Assembly: GCA_028285035.1 (NCBI GenBank)
Contig: JANQQF010000043.1
Coordinates: forward strand, 45,264-109,263
Source of the DNA: Phycisphaerae bacterium
GTDB lineage: Bacteria; Chloroflexota; Anaerolineae; 4572-78; J111
Reading direction: 5' to 3'
DNA: 64,000 bases
The translations under genes and the position numbers were made by a program. This document shows positions 18,233 through 27,670 of this stretch, in pieces. Each line of letters opens with the position of its first letter. Within the stretch, counting starts at the first letter, position 1. The notes beneath the pieces were generated by a model. That model searched no databases. It saw only the letters and a program-made list of their open reading frames with translations, and was not told where the DNA came from.

Positions 18233-18898
18233 TTATTCCGATAATCGCTCACCATCCCAATGCTCAAGCCGCGTAAAAGACTCGACCGGATTTCGTTTTA
18301 GTTTGGTTAGTTGTTTAACCGGCTTTCCCAAAGGCACAACAGCCGAAACGGCAAAGTGTGAGGGAATGCCAAGCAAGGCTTGTACGTCTGCTTCTTGCGC
18401 GACCGCCATCGTTGTAATCGTGCCACCAAAGCCTTCGTGTCGGGCCGCAAGCAAGATATTCCAAACAAAGGGATAAATTGAGGCCCCACTGATCACCCCC
18501 ACCCGATCCAAATATTGATCGGTCGAGGCCACCACTTTGAGATCAACACAAATAACCAACACCACGGCTGCCCGCAAAACGGACTCAACCATTACAGAGG
18601 GAAGTGGCGTATTGGCAATCGTCTCATCATCCGCTGCAGTGGGATCAATTGTATTCCACGGATTCTCGCCTGCCCTGACTTGTGCGGCGTAACGTTTGGA
18701 AGCGGGCTTCGATAAATCGGCTAATGCTTGTCGCGTTTGCTGATCCCGAACCACAATCACCTGCCAACCCTGTCGATTACCACCATTTGGGGCAAAGCGG
18801 GCATTTTCAAGGATTTTCAGCAGGGTTTCATCAGGTAACGGATCATCCGTGAATTGCCGAGCGGCAAATGTTGTTCGCATCACATCGTACAGTTCCAT
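18233..18898 (-). CDS. Nitroreductase family flavoprotein
   Basis: A 221-residue FMN-dependent oxidoreductase. The N-terminal FMN-binding segment (VMRTTFAARQFTDDPLPDE), the ARFAPNGGNRQGWQVIVV stretch and the C-terminal LGIPSHFAVSAVVPLGKP are typical. Family members reduce nitroaromatics, quinones or, in some branches, remove iodide or reduce enones with NAD(P)H. It is a single-domain protein in the usual size range and would form a dimer in the cytoplasm. It is monocistronic or cotranscribed with the agmatinase-like gene 72 bp upstream. The specific substrate is unknown. Confidence 0.9.
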   Translation of the reverse strand: MELYDVMRTTFAARQFTDDPLPDETLLKILENARFAPNGGNRQGWQVIVVRDQQTRQALADLSKPASKRYAAQVRAGENPWNTIDPTAADDETIANTPLPSVMVESVLRAAVVLVICVDLKVVASTDQYLDRVGVISGASIYPFVWNILLAARHEGFGGTITTMAVAQEADVQALLGIPSHFAVSAVVPLGKPVKQLTKLKRNPVESFTRLEHWDGERLSE

Positions 18899-18970
18899 AG
18901 GAGACTCCTTTTGTGTTCAAGAGATTAAAGATAGGAGATTGGAGATTGATATCGAAATCACCTATCACCT

Positions 18971-19870
18971 CTAATCGCCTGATTTTGCCTGTAAAAACCC
19001 AAACACTTCATACATCACCTTTAAGGCTACAAGTGAGGTGACATCCGAGACATCAAGCGGGGGGCTGACTTCAACGATATCCATAGCCCGCACAGGAAGT
19101 CCCGCAAAGATGATGCGCAAAAATTCGAGGCAATCACGCGTTGAGGGGCCGCCAGCTTCTGGAGTCCCTGTCCCTGGGGTGTAGGCTAGATCAATTCCGT
19201 CGATGTCCAAGCTCATATAGACCGCTTCAACCCCTTGCATCTGGGCCACAATTTCTTGAGCAATCGCTTCTGGGCCACGTTTATAAACAGTCCGGGCTGG
19301 GTACCAAGATGTGCCTGGGTTGGCCGAGAAAAAGTCAAGCTCTTCATCTAAATAGGAACGTAATCCGACAAAGGCTAAATGATCGGGGGAAAGGTTGGGC
19401 AAGTCCAAGTTACGGCGGGCTGTACAAGCGTGGCTCCAGCGGTGTCCCTCAAACTCATCCATCAAATCTGCATGTGAGTCAAACTGAATATACCCAACGG
19501 GACCCTCAAATTTTCGAGCAAATGCCTTGAACAAAGGAATGCCCACACTGTGGTCGCCACCAAGAAAAAAGCCGAAGGGATGATTTTTCAAAATTTCGGA
19601 GGCTTGCCGTTCAGTCTGCCCAAAAAATCGCTCCCAGTTCAAATCAATCTCAACATCCCCATAATCTTTCAGGCGGGTTTTCAAGGGAATCCCCTCCTCC
19701 GTCACAGGCGAAAGATGCGGGGTGATACTGCGTATCCGGGCAGGGGCCAGCGCGGTTCCGGCCCGCCAACTCACTGCTCTGTCGAAGGGAACACCAAGAA
19801 CGCCAATGTCCGCATCATCGTCAGCAACCATACCACTCCATAGATAATGGTGGATTGGGGTTACACTCAT
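18971..19870 (-). CDS. Agmatinase/arginase family ureohydrolase
   Basis: A 299-residue binuclear-manganese hydrolase. All metal-ligand blocks are present: GGDHSVGIPL, FDSHADLMDEFEG and SLDIDGIDLAYTPG, with EAGGPSTRD after them. The family splits guanidino compounds to urea and an amine; agmatinase (putrescine synthesis) is the commonest bacterial activity, but guanidinobutyrase or formiminoglutamase cannot be excluded. No arginine decarboxylase or other polyamine gene is in the window. Normal length for the family, cytoplasmic. Confidence 0.88.
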   Translation of the reverse strand: MSVTPIHHYLWSGMVADDDADIGVLGVPFDRAVSWRAGTALAPARIRSITPHLSPVTEEGIPLKTRLKDYGDVEIDLNWERFFGQTERQASEILKNHPFGFFLGGDHSVGIPLFKAFARKFEGPVGYIQFDSHADLMDEFEGHRWSHACTARRNLDLPNLSPDHLAFVGLRSYLDEELDFFSANPGTSWYPARTVYKRGPEAIAQEIVAQMQGVEAVYMSLDIDGIDLAYTPGTGTPEAGGPSTRDCLEFLRIIFAGLPVRAMDIVEVSPPLDVSDVTSLVALKVMYEVFGFLQAKSGD

Positions 19871-19956
19871 AAGTCTCTCCTAAAATTATTCAAGGGATGG
19901 GTTATGGGGGGGCACCATTCTGTTTACATCAATCCCCTAACCGCCAATCTCTGGTC

Positions 19957-20688
19957 CTATTCTTCCAAAAAACACATGATACCAGCCGCGATCCCTCGAG
20001 CCACAACATCGGGATGATTCTCTATAATGTCTCGATCATCGAGCAAAAAACCCACCTCAATGATTGCCCCAGGGGTTTGCGGGTGAATTTGATTGAAGGC
20101 GTGGTAATTCGTCATCCCGTCGGTAATGCTACCTGGGTGTTCCGGGAGACCAGTATGATTGGCATATTCGCGATTGAGGCACGCAACAAGATGATCTTCC
20201 GCCTCAGGGATCGCACTGTTTGTCACCCGGGCTGTTTTAAACCCAGTTGCACCAGGAATATTGCAACTATCTGCGTGGATACTGACTAAAGCATTTGCTT
20301 GATAATTCCCAAGACGATCATCAAATTCATCAAGCAAGTCAACACGCACCCCCCGCTGCGTAAGCAGTTCAACAACAAGTTGAGCGATAACAAAATTCGC
20401 ATCAACTTCACTAAAGCCATCCGAACAAATTGCCCCCGGATCATACCCCCGATGCCCAGAAACCACCCCAACCAAAGCCCGCGCTTGATCAGCAGGTATC
20501 AACTGCATCTCTCCGATTGGGGTTGCCGAGGTCATTAAGGTGTTGGGTAAGGGTAAATCGGAGCCATCATTACGACCAAATACCTGTACCCCAACCACAA
20601 CAGCAAAAACAGCGAACAGAATCATCGCAACAGAAAAGGCACGATGGCTTTTTTGTGGATCACTTTGCTTGGATTTGCTCTTGCTCAT
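19957..20688 (-). CDS. N-acetylmuramoyl-L-alanine amidase (Amidase_3), membrane-anchored
   Basis: A 243-residue protein with a short basic N-terminus (MSKSKSKQSDPQK), one membrane anchor (about 20-40, VAMILFAVFAVVVGVQVFG) and an extracytoplasmic zinc amidase domain. The zinc ligands and catalytic Glu are visible as SGHRGYDPGA (His), SEVDANF (Glu), VSIHADSC (His) and IIEVGFL (Glu). It would cut the amide bond between MurNAc and the peptide stem. I use ATG 20688; an upstream TTG at 20697 with AGGA close to it is an alternative. No additional cell-wall-binding repeats are present. Confidence 0.87.
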   Translation of the reverse strand: MSKSKSKQSDPQKSHRAFSVAMILFAVFAVVVGVQVFGRNDGSDLPLPNTLMTSATPIGEMQLIPADQARALVGVVSGHRGYDPGAICSDGFSEVDANFVIAQLVVELLTQRGVRVDLLDEFDDRLGNYQANALVSIHADSCNIPGATGFKTARVTNSAIPEAEDHLVACLNREYANHTGLPEHPGSITDGMTNYHAFNQIHPQTPGAIIEVGFLLDDRDIIENHPDVVARGIAAGIMCFLEE

Positions 20689-20901
20689 CGCGCCCAATCA
20701 TATCCTGAGAAGTAAATTTTGCCAAGAATGTTGGCGTTACCATCAAGAAATAAATTGTTTTAAGACACGTTGACACAATCCAGCTAAATCAATAGAATTA
20801 TGGAAGGGGATTTTTGTAAGGCCTGCCCATCTAAGTTTTATAGTATTACAAATATTCTTCAATCAATCGATTGGCCCAAACGCAATGAGGTGAATACATC
20901 A

Positions 20902-21633
20902 GTGCCTGAAAAGATTCTGATCATTGATGATGATCAACTTTTGTTAAAACTGATTCAACAGACATTAGAACAAGATAACTATTTAGTTAAAACAGCCTCA
21001 CATGGCAAGGAAGGTTTGGAGCTAGTTCCCAAAGAACGGCCTGATTTAATTATTTTAGATGTCATGATGCCAGACATTAGTGGCTGGGAAATTTGTGAGC
21101 GCATTCGCAAAAATTCAATGGTTCCAATCGTTATGTTGACCGCTCGGGGCACGCAAAATGACATCGTCCGTGGTCTACAGTCCGGGGCCGATGATTATCT
21201 CGTCAAACCATTTCACCAAGCCGAACTTCTAGCGCGGGTCAGCGCAGTGTTACGACGCGTGAAAGGCTCACCGACATCTGAAGCAACTCCCCTCAGCTTT
21301 GGTGATGGCGAATTAGTCGTCTACCCGGCAGATCATCGGGTCACCCGTGAAAATGAAGACTTAACCTTGACCCCAACTGAATTTAACCTTCTCCTCTTTA
21401 TGGCTCGACGTGCAGGTCGTATCTTGAGCACAGAAGTTATCTTTGATAATGTCTGGTCTTATGACACTGACGCGAATGTCGAAAGTGTAAAATGGTATGT
21501 GTGGCGGCTACGAAAAAAAATTGAAGGAAACCCCAGCAAACCAAAATTTATCGTCACAGAGCGAGGAGTTGGCTATCGTTTTGCCCCAAGCTTTGCTCAA
21601 GATCAAGAAACACCTGAGCCAAAATCCGCATGA
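20902..21633 (+). CDS. OmpR/PhoB family response regulator
   Basis: A 243-residue regulator with a receiver domain (about 1-118; acidic pocket IIDDD, phospho-Asp in IILDVMMPD, Thr in VMLTARG, Lys in DYLVKPF) and a winged-helix DNA-binding domain (about 135-230, LTPTEFNLLLFMARRAGRIL to ERGVGYRFAP). A longer frame reaches back to 20800, but GTG 20902 has GAGGTGAA about 8 bases upstream and starts right at the receiver (PEKILIIDDD). No histidine kinase is adjacent, so it is an orphan here. It overlaps the next gene by 4 bp (ATGA), which couples it to a degenerate receiver-DUF309 protein. Confidence 0.92.
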   Translation: MPEKILIIDDDQLLLKLIQQTLEQDNYLVKTASHGKEGLELVPKERPDLIILDVMMPDISGWEICERIRKNSMVPIVMLTARGTQNDIVRGLQSGADDYLVKPFHQAELLARVSAVLRRVKGSPTSEATPLSFGDGELVVYPADHRVTRENEDLTLTPTEFNLLLFMARRAGRILSTEVIFDNVWSYDTDANVESVKWYVWRLRKKIEGNPSKPKFIVTERGVGYRFAPSFAQDQETPEPKSA

Positions 21634-22388
21634 ACAAAGAAAATATCATCCTGATTGTTGATGACTTGATGTTTCTACCAAAGCTCGAAAATGGGCTTGC
21701 TCATTTGGGTTATCGTCCCCTTGTTGCGACTAATCCGACAGACTTAAATCGGGCCATTACTCAGGCCCCTGTTCTAACAATTGTAGACTTGTTTAGCCAA
21801 GGCTTCGATTGGGCAGAACTGCTGGGCTACATCAAAGGCGCTGGTCGAAAAGGCAATCATATTCCTGTGCTCGGCTTTGGCCCTCACGTGGACTTGGAAT
21901 TACGTGAACGCGCTTTAGCCGCAGGCTGTACAGCGGTTGTGGGGCGTAGCGCAATTACCACACAGTTGCCTCAACTCATTGAAAAACACAAATGGGTGGT
22001 TGATGAGACTCGCTGTCAAGATCCCCTACCAGAGCTAGTCATTCAAGGGATTACGATGTTGAATGCGGGTGAGTTTTTTGAGTGTCATGAAGTTCTCGAA
22101 GATGCCTGGAATGCTGAGCGTGCCCCCATTCGCCTGATGTATCAAGGTATTCTCCAAATTGGTGTGGCCTGTTATCACGTGCAGAAGAAAAATTGGCGTG
22201 GGGCAGTCAAGGTCATCGAAAAAGGGTTGCCAAAAATAAAACGATTTGCCCCAATGTGTATGGGATTAGATATAGCCAAACTTGTCGCCGACTCCCAAGC
22301 GATTCGGGCCGAACTTGACCGAATAGGTCCTGATTGGCAAGATGAATTTAACACCGCTTTATTCCCCTTTATCAAATTACCCGAATAA
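21630..22388 (+). CDS. Degenerate receiver domain fused to DUF309 domain
   Basis: A 252-residue protein. Residues about 4-120 follow the receiver fold (IILIVDDLMFL, LTIVDLFSQGFDW, IPVLGFGPHVD, GCTAVVGRS), but the Thr/Ser switch position is Gly and the conserved Lys is missing, so phosphotransfer is doubtful. Residues about 137-225 match the DUF309 helical domain (AGEFFECHEVLEDAWNAE, LMYQGILQIGVACYHVQKK, GAVKVIEKGLPKI) whose His/Glu motif is thought to bind metal or ligand. The ATGA overlap couples it to the OmpR regulator. A weak hairpin (CCCGAATAAT/ATTATCGGG) lies right after the stop. Function unknown. Confidence 0.8.
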   Translation: MNKENIILIVDDLMFLPKLENGLAHLGYRPLVATNPTDLNRAITQAPVLTIVDLFSQGFDWAELLGYIKGAGRKGNHIPVLGFGPHVDLELRERALAAGCTAVVGRSAITTQLPQLIEKHKWVVDETRCQDPLPELVIQGITMLNAGEFFECHEVLEDAWNAERAPIRLMYQGILQIGVACYHVQKKNWRGAVKVIEKGLPKIKRFAPMCMGLDIAKLVADSQAIRAELDRIGPDWQDEFNTALFPFIKLPE

Positions 22389-22525
22389 TTAGCTTTTTAT
22401 TATCGGGCTTTCACCTCATTTTAACAGTACAAAATGCACCCCTGAATTTTGATTTTTTTACGTTTTTCAATACCCTTTGGAGATTGATCCAATCTTGACT
22501 CTAAATTCAAAGCGTACTCGAATTA

Positions 22526-23284
22526 ATGAAAGTATTTATTGTTATTCCAACATACAACGAAGCAAATAATGTTCCAGCCATCACAGCCGAACTATTCAAG
22601 CTTGATTTACAAGAAGATTTCCATATTCTTATTGTTGATGATGACTCTCCTGATGGTACTGGCAAAATTGCAGATGAATTAGCCGAATCAAAATACCCAG
22701 GACAACTCCATGTCCTCCACAGGGAAGGCAAACAGGGTTTGGGGACAGCCTATATCGCGGGATTTACTTGGGCAATCGAACAAGGCGCTGATTACATTAT
22801 CCAAATGGATGCTGACTTTTCTCACTCTCCCTCCTACATCCCTGAAATGCTCAGTCGCATCCCCAAACATGATGTTGTCGTCGGCTCACGCTATGTTAAA
22901 GGCGGTGAACTCGACGAGCGATGGGGCTGGGGGCGCTGGTTCTTGAGTTGGTGGGCGAATGCAATTTGGACTCGTGGCATATTGGGCATGCGCACGAAAG
23001 ACGGCACCGCAGGCTTCAAGTGTTGGCGACGGAGTGCGCTACAACGCATCGGCTTGGAGCGCATCAACTCCAACGGCTATGTTTTTCAGGTAGAGATGGC
23101 CTTTGTCTCGGAGAAGTTAAAATTCAACATTGTGGAGATCCCGATCTATTTCGAGGATCGTCGCATTGGCCAAAGCAAAATGTCTGTCCCCGTCAAAATT
23201 GAGGCAGCCCTTCGTGTCTTTGAAATCCGCTGGCGTCACCGAAACGTAAAGCCGATCCCGCTATCCCACTCAATCGAAGCTTAA
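22526..23284 (+). CDS. Polyprenol monophosphomannose synthase (GT2, Dpm1-like)
   Basis: A 252-residue GT2 enzyme. It shows the N-terminal [11 protein letters not shown], the nucleotide-binding [29 protein letters not shown] and the metal-binding DADFSHSP, then the acceptor-side [22 protein letters not shown] and QSKMSVPV. This is the dolichol/polyprenol phosphate mannosyltransferase pattern without the extra C-terminal membrane segments of some homologues. It would move mannose from GDP-mannose to a polyprenyl phosphate on the cytoplasmic face. The YfhO-like GT-C protein that follows is a plausible user of that lipid-linked sugar. Confidence 0.9.
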   Translation: MKVFIVIPTYNEANNVPAITAELFKLDLQEDFHILIVDDDSPDGTGKIADELAESKYPGQLHVLHREGKQGLGTAYIAGFTWAIEQGADYIIQMDADFSHSPSYIPEMLSRIPKHDVVVGSRYVKGGELDERWGWGRWFLSWWANAIWTRGILGMRTKDGTAGFKCWRRSALQRIGLERINSNGYVFQVEMAFVSEKLKFNIVEIPIYFEDRRIGQSKMSVPVKIEAALRVFEIRWRHRNVKPIPLSHSIEA

Positions 23285-23389
23285 GGCTTAAGGATCGATC
23301 AACTTGCCTAATTTTCTGAAATTGGGAGTGAGCTTTGAGCAATCCCCAGAAAAGTTTTGTAATCCTCAACCCTTAGGAGCAGCTGAATT

Positions 23390-26300
23390 TTGAAAGTGAT
23401 ACACCGGCACGACCTACTGGCCGCGCTGCTCCTATTTATTCTGCCACTCTTGCTCTTCTGGTCGGTTACGATTGGCCCCAATACCTTACTCCCCATCGAC
23501 AACCTTTTTGCCTTTGAACCGTGGCGTTCCTATCGTGAAACGCATGGTATTGGGGAGCCACAGAATCAACTGGTCTCAGATTTAATTCTGGAAAACTACG
23601 TTTGGAAAAAGTTTGTCCGGGAATCAATCAGTGCACGACAACTCCCCCTCTGGAACCCCTACATTCTGTCTGGACAACCCTTTCTCGCCAACGGTCAACA
23701 CTCGGCCATGTATCCCTTCAGCCTGATTTTCTACGTTCTGCCCTTAACCAAGGCCTACGGTTGGTTTACGGTCAGTCAGCTCTGGTTGGCTGGCCTCTTC
23801 ATGTACATTTTTTGCCGCACCCTACGTATCTCGCGATTGGGCGCACTCGTTGCTGGAATTGCATATTCCCTCAGTGCTTTTTTCATCGTTCGTGTCGTTT
23901 TCACGATGGTTCTGGCGGGGGCAGTTTGGCTTCCGCTCATTTTGGCGATGATCGAAACTGTTGTTCGCAAACAGGAAGAAAAGGGGCAGACCTCCTATTC
24001 CCCTGTGCCTTACATTGTCGCTGGGGCCATTGCTCTGGGTCTACAAACGCTGGCCGGACACGTTGAAATCACCTACTACACCTTGATCGTTAGTGGATTT
24101 TATGCTTTGTGTCGGCTGATTGTTCTCTGGCGGCGACAACAGACGTTCCGTTACGTTTTTCGACTAGGGCTGTGGCTTTTATTTATGGCCTGTTTTGGCG
24201 TTGCTTTAGGGGCCGCCCAATTGGTTCCGATGTATGAAATCGTGACCCAAAACTTCCGGGACAACTCTGTCACCTTAGATCAAGTACGAGGCTGGGCTTT
24301 GCCCATACGCCGAGTCGCCACCTTCCTGATTCCCGACTTCTTCGGCAGCCCCGCCCACCACGGCTACTTCGACGTCGTCACTTGGCAATGGCAAAAACTT
24401 GGCCTCAATGCCAACGGCGAAATCAACCCGCTTTGCCCGAATTGTACCAGTTGGGATACAAAAACAGCCGTTGAAGGAGGCGCATACCTAGGCATCCTCC
24501 CCCTCGCTCTCGCTGGATTAGCTATTCTCCAAAGTATTCGACACCGCTTGCAATCGACCTTTTCAACCACAACTATTATTTTCACTCTACTGGCTATTGT
24601 CTCCCTATTATTTGCCTTCGGTACCCCACTCTACGCCATTCTCTACTACGGCCTACCTGGTTGGAACCAACTCCACTCGCCATTTCGCTGGCTTTTTCCC
24701 TACACCTTGAGTATGGCTATTCTCGCGGGCGTTGGCGTGGCGTATTTGGAACGATGGGTGAGTACGCAGTGGAGGGAAATGGAAAAATCACCCCCTCCCA
24801 ACCTCCCCCTAACAGGAGGAGGAGTAAATGCTTCCCCCCATTTGGGAGGGATTGAGGAGGGACAACCGAGGCCAACCCCATCATTCTTAGCCACCATCTC
24901 CCTCTATCTCGGCTGGCTCCTTTTCTGGATCGGCATTCTGGGCCTCATTGGAATGCTAACCGCCTTATTTCTCCCCACACCCTTTATCCAGGCCGCATCC
25001 TTTGTCTTTGACCGCTCCGGCTTAGCCCAAAACGCCTTTGCCAATGGGAGACAGTTCTTTGGCTATCAATGGCCCAATCTCTTTAGGTTTTTTCTTATGC
25101 TCACCGCCAGCGGCGCCATTCTCAGAATTGTTCGATGTCCCATTGACATACGGAATTTGATTCCTGGCCTAAACCGCTTGTTGGCAAACCCCGTTTCCGC
25201 CTGGATGCCGCTCATTGTCATTGTGGTTGCGATTGATTTATTGATGGCCGGTGCAGGCTTCAACCCAAGCGTCAATCCTGAATTACTCCAGATCAAGCCC
25301 CGTGTGGTACAATGGCTTGAGGACCAAGCTGAGCGCGATCCCTACTTCCGGATCAACAGCTTTGATACCCCCGACGGTCCTGGCAACAAGGTGTATCTAG
25401 CCAACGCAACGATGTTCAGCAACCTCTTCGATGTGCGCGGCTACGACAGCATCATTCCAGGCCAGTACGCCCAATTTATGCAGCTCATTCAGCCCAACGG
25501 TGACTTGCTCTTCAATCGCATTGGGCCGCTCTACTACGATGGCTACAATGCCCTCGACTCAGCTTTGTTGGATCTCCTTGGCGTTCGCTACATCTTAACC
25601 GCCGTTGAGATCGGCAATCCGAATTATGAACTTGTGTATAATGACGAAGTTCGGGTGTACGAAAATCTGGATGTCATGCCCCGCGCCTTTGTCGTACACG
25701 AACAAATGGACATCGGTGATGATTTAGGGTTCGCCCTGCGTAGTCTCAATCCGCGCGAAAAAATCATCCTTGACGGCGAAAACAATGGTTTGGGTGAATC
25801 GCGCCCAGAGGCACCATCTATTCAGGGCCACCAACTCTCAGCCGAAACAACAATCACTGAATACACCCCCAATCAGGTCAAAGTCGCGACCACATTAGCG
25901 GAGCCGGGTTGGCTTGTCTTGGCCGACAGTTATTTTGTTGGCTGGCGGGCTTATGTAACAGCAGTTGAAGAGACTGAGACCAGCGCCGAAATTGAGGGAT
26001 CTCAAGAAGTTGAGGTCACCCTCCACCGGGCGAACGGCAATTTCCGAGCGATTGAGCTGCCCGCCGGTCAATGGGAAGTCCGCTTCCGTTATAGTCCTCG
26101 CAGTTTCCAACTCGGCCTTTATGGCTCATTCCTCGCCTTCGTCACCCTAATTTTTGCCCTGGGGGCCTGGGCCTGGGGCAAACTGTATCGCGAACACGAG
26201 GATGACTCGGCGATCAAACGAGTCGCAAAAAACAGCTTGGTGCCGATGGTGATGGCCATCTCCAACCGTCTCATTGATTTTGCCTTTGCCCTCCTGATGC

Positions 26301-27670
26301 TTCGCATCCTCCAGCCGGAGGGGGCGGGGCGGTATGCCTTCGCCGTCGCATTTATCGGCCTGACCGAAATCCTGACCCGCTACGGTCTTGGCACGCTGGT
26401 GACCCGAGATGTGGCGGCTGACCGCGGTCAAACTAATCGTTATCTATCAAACGTCACCATCCTCCGCCTCTATCTGTGGCTCTTGGCGTTACCAATTATG
26501 GTAGCGATCTTAGGTGTCTATCTGATTTACGGCAACCTCACTACAGATGTCCTGATCACCATCGCCATCTTCGCCGTGGGAGCCTTGCTAAGCAATTTCT
26601 CGGATGGATTGACCGCAATCTTCTATGCCCACGAAAAGGCCGAATATCCCGCGGCGATCGCCTCGGTCACTGCCCTCAGCCGGGTAAGTGTGGGGGCGTT
26701 GGTGTTGCTCCTGGGCTGGGGGATTATTGGATTGGCCGCTGCGTCTTTGTTTGCCAACCTCGTCGCCTTTGTGGTGCTGGCCTACATCTTAATAACAAAA
26801 ATTTATCGCCCTTCATATGAGGCAGATCGCGGCTTACAACGCGAGATGGTAAGCGAGAGCTTCCCCTTGATGATCAACCATCTGTTGGCCACGATCTTCT
26901 TCCGCATCGACGTTTTCATTCTACAGCCGCAATGGGGCGATGAGTCGGTCGGCTTTTACAATGCAGCCTATAAATATGTGGATGGTATCAATGTTATTCC
27001 GCAATATTTCACCCTGGCTATCTTTCCGCTGATGAGTCGTTTTGCAGCCGACTCTCGTGACTCGCTGGCCCGGGCCTATATTCTCAGCTTACGCCTACTT
27101 CTGATTATGGCCTTTCCAATTGCCATGGGCACCCCTTTCGTGGCCCGCGAACTCATTTTCTTCTTAGCGGGGGAACGTTTCCTGCCTGCCTCGATGATTG
27201 TGCTCCAACTTCTCATCTGGTTCCTGCCCTTCAGCTTCATCAATCAAGTGACCCAATACGTCCTTATCGCCATCAATCAACAACGCCACCTGACCCGCGC
27301 CTTTATCATCGGCGTTTTATTCAATCTCATGACAAACTTAATTTTTATCCCGTTCTATGGTTACCGCGCCGCAGCCATCACCACCATTCTTTCTGAGTGG
27401 TCCCTCCTCATTCCTTTTTATCTACTCGTTCGCAAGCATCTCTGCACCGTTCCTTGGCTTGATGTTGTCTGGCGGCCCATCGTCGCGACCGCTGCGATGG
27501 GGCTTAGTTTGTGGCTTATCGGCGATACCAACTTTCTAGCCACAATCAGCATCGGTACGGCGGTCTATTTTGTTACCCTCATCATTGTCGGGGGCTTCAA
27601 TCAACCCGATATGAATGTCATCTGGCGAGCGATTCCGCTTAAACGCTTGCGGGAAAGATTTGCCTCGTGA
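23390..27670 (+). CDS. YfhO-family membrane glycosyltransferase fused to a polysaccharide flippase
   Basis: A 1426-residue protein in two recognisable parts. Residues 1 to about 935 are YfhO-like: a multi-pass GT-C-type membrane domain (start VIHRHDLLAALLLFILPLLL; PLWNPYILSGQPF loop) and an extracytoplasmic domain ending in the typical VLADSYFVGWRAY and FRAIELPAGQWEVRFRYSP. Residues about 937-1426 form a complete Wzx/MurJ-like flippase with some twelve membrane segments (LRILQPEGAGRYAFAVAFIG, SVGFYNAAYKYVDG). The TTG start at 23390 has AGGAGC 9 bases upstream. A Pro/Gly-rich stretch at about residues 465-493 is encoded by a palindromic repeat. It should add sugars outside the membrane and flip lipid-linked glycans. 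It overlaps the mannosidase gene by 4 bp. Confidence 0.86.
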   Translation: MKVIHRHDLLAALLLFILPLLLFWSVTIGPNTLLPIDNLFAFEPWRSYRETHGIGEPQNQLVSDLILENYVWKKFVRESISARQLPLWNPYILSGQPFLANGQHSAMYPFSLIFYVLPLTKAYGWFTVSQLWLAGLFMYIFCRTLRISRLGALVAGIAYSLSAFFIVRVVFTMVLAGAVWLPLILAMIETVVRKQEEKGQTSYSPVPYIVAGAIALGLQTLAGHVEITYYTLIVSGFYALCRLIVLWRRQQTFRYVFRLGLWLLFMACFGVALGAAQLVPMYEIVTQNFRDNSVTLDQVRGWALPIRRVATFLIPDFFGSPAHHGYFDVVTWQWQKLGLNANGEINPLCPNCTSWDTKTAVEGGAYLGILPLALAGLAILQSIRHRLQSTFSTTTIIFTLLAIVSLLFAFGTPLYAILYYGLPGWNQLHSPFRWLFPYTLSMAILAGVGVAYLERWVSTQWREMEKSPPPNLPLTGGGVNASPHLGGIEEGQPRPTPSFLATISLYLGWLLFWIGILGLIGMLTALFLPTPFIQAASFVFDRSGLAQNAFANGRQFFGYQWPNLFRFFLMLTASGAILRIVRCPIDIRNLIPGLNRLLANPVSAWMPLIVIVVAIDLLMAGAGFNPSVNPELLQIKPRVVQWLEDQAERDPYFRINSFDTPDGPGNKVYLANATMFSNLFDVRGYDSIIPGQYAQFMQLIQPNGDLLFNRIGPLYYDGYNALDSALLDLLGVRYILTAVEIGNPNYELVYNDEVRVYENLDVMPRAFVVHEQMDIGDDLGFALRSLNPREKIILDGENNGLGESRPEAPSIQGHQLSAETTITEYTPNQVKVATTLAEPGWLVLADSYFVGWRAYVTAVEETETSAEIEGSQEVEVTLHRANGNFRAIELPAGQWEVRFRYSPRSFQLGLYGSFLAFVTLIFALGAWAWGKLYREHEDDSAIKRVAKNSLVPMVMAISNRLIDFAFALLMLRILQPEGAGRYAFAVAFIGLTEILTRYGLGTLVTRDVAADRGQTNRYLSNVTILRLYLWLLALPIMVAILGVYLIYGNLTTDVLITIAIFAVGALLSNFSDGLTAIFYAHEKAEYPAAIASVTALSRVSVGALVLLLGWGIIGLAAASLFANLVAFVVLAYILITKIYRPSYEADRGLQREMVSESFPLMINHLLATIFFRIDVFILQPQWGDESVGFYNAAYKYVDGINVIPQYFTLAIFPLMSRFAADSRDSLARAYILSLRLLLIMAFPIAMGTPFVARELIFFLAGERFLPASMIVLQLLIWFLPFSFINQVTQYVLIAINQQRHLTRAFIIGVLFNLMTNLIFIPFYGYRAAAITTILSEWSLLIPFYLLVRKHLCTVPWLDVVWRPIVATAAMGLSLWLIGDTNFLATISIGTAVYFVTLIIVGGFNQPDMNVIWRAIPLKRLRERFAS
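24787..24872. repeat. GC-rich palindromic repeat inside the YfhO-flippase gene
   Basis: CCCCTCCCAACCTCCCCC on the left faces TTGGGAGGGATTGAGGAGGG on the right, so the segment folds back imperfectly on itself. It is translated in frame into a Pro/Gly-rich loop (SPPPNLPLTGGG ... SPHLGGIEEGQP) between membrane helices. Repeats of this wording are usually intergenic in other genomes, so this looks like an insertion tolerated within the coding sequence. Confidence 0.65.

Noticed and set aside
18905..18960. GGAGATT tandem words as a CRISPR-like or regulatory array
   Set aside because: There are only two to three imperfect units (GAGATTAAAGATAGGAGATTGG) with no spacers; low-complexity gap sequence.
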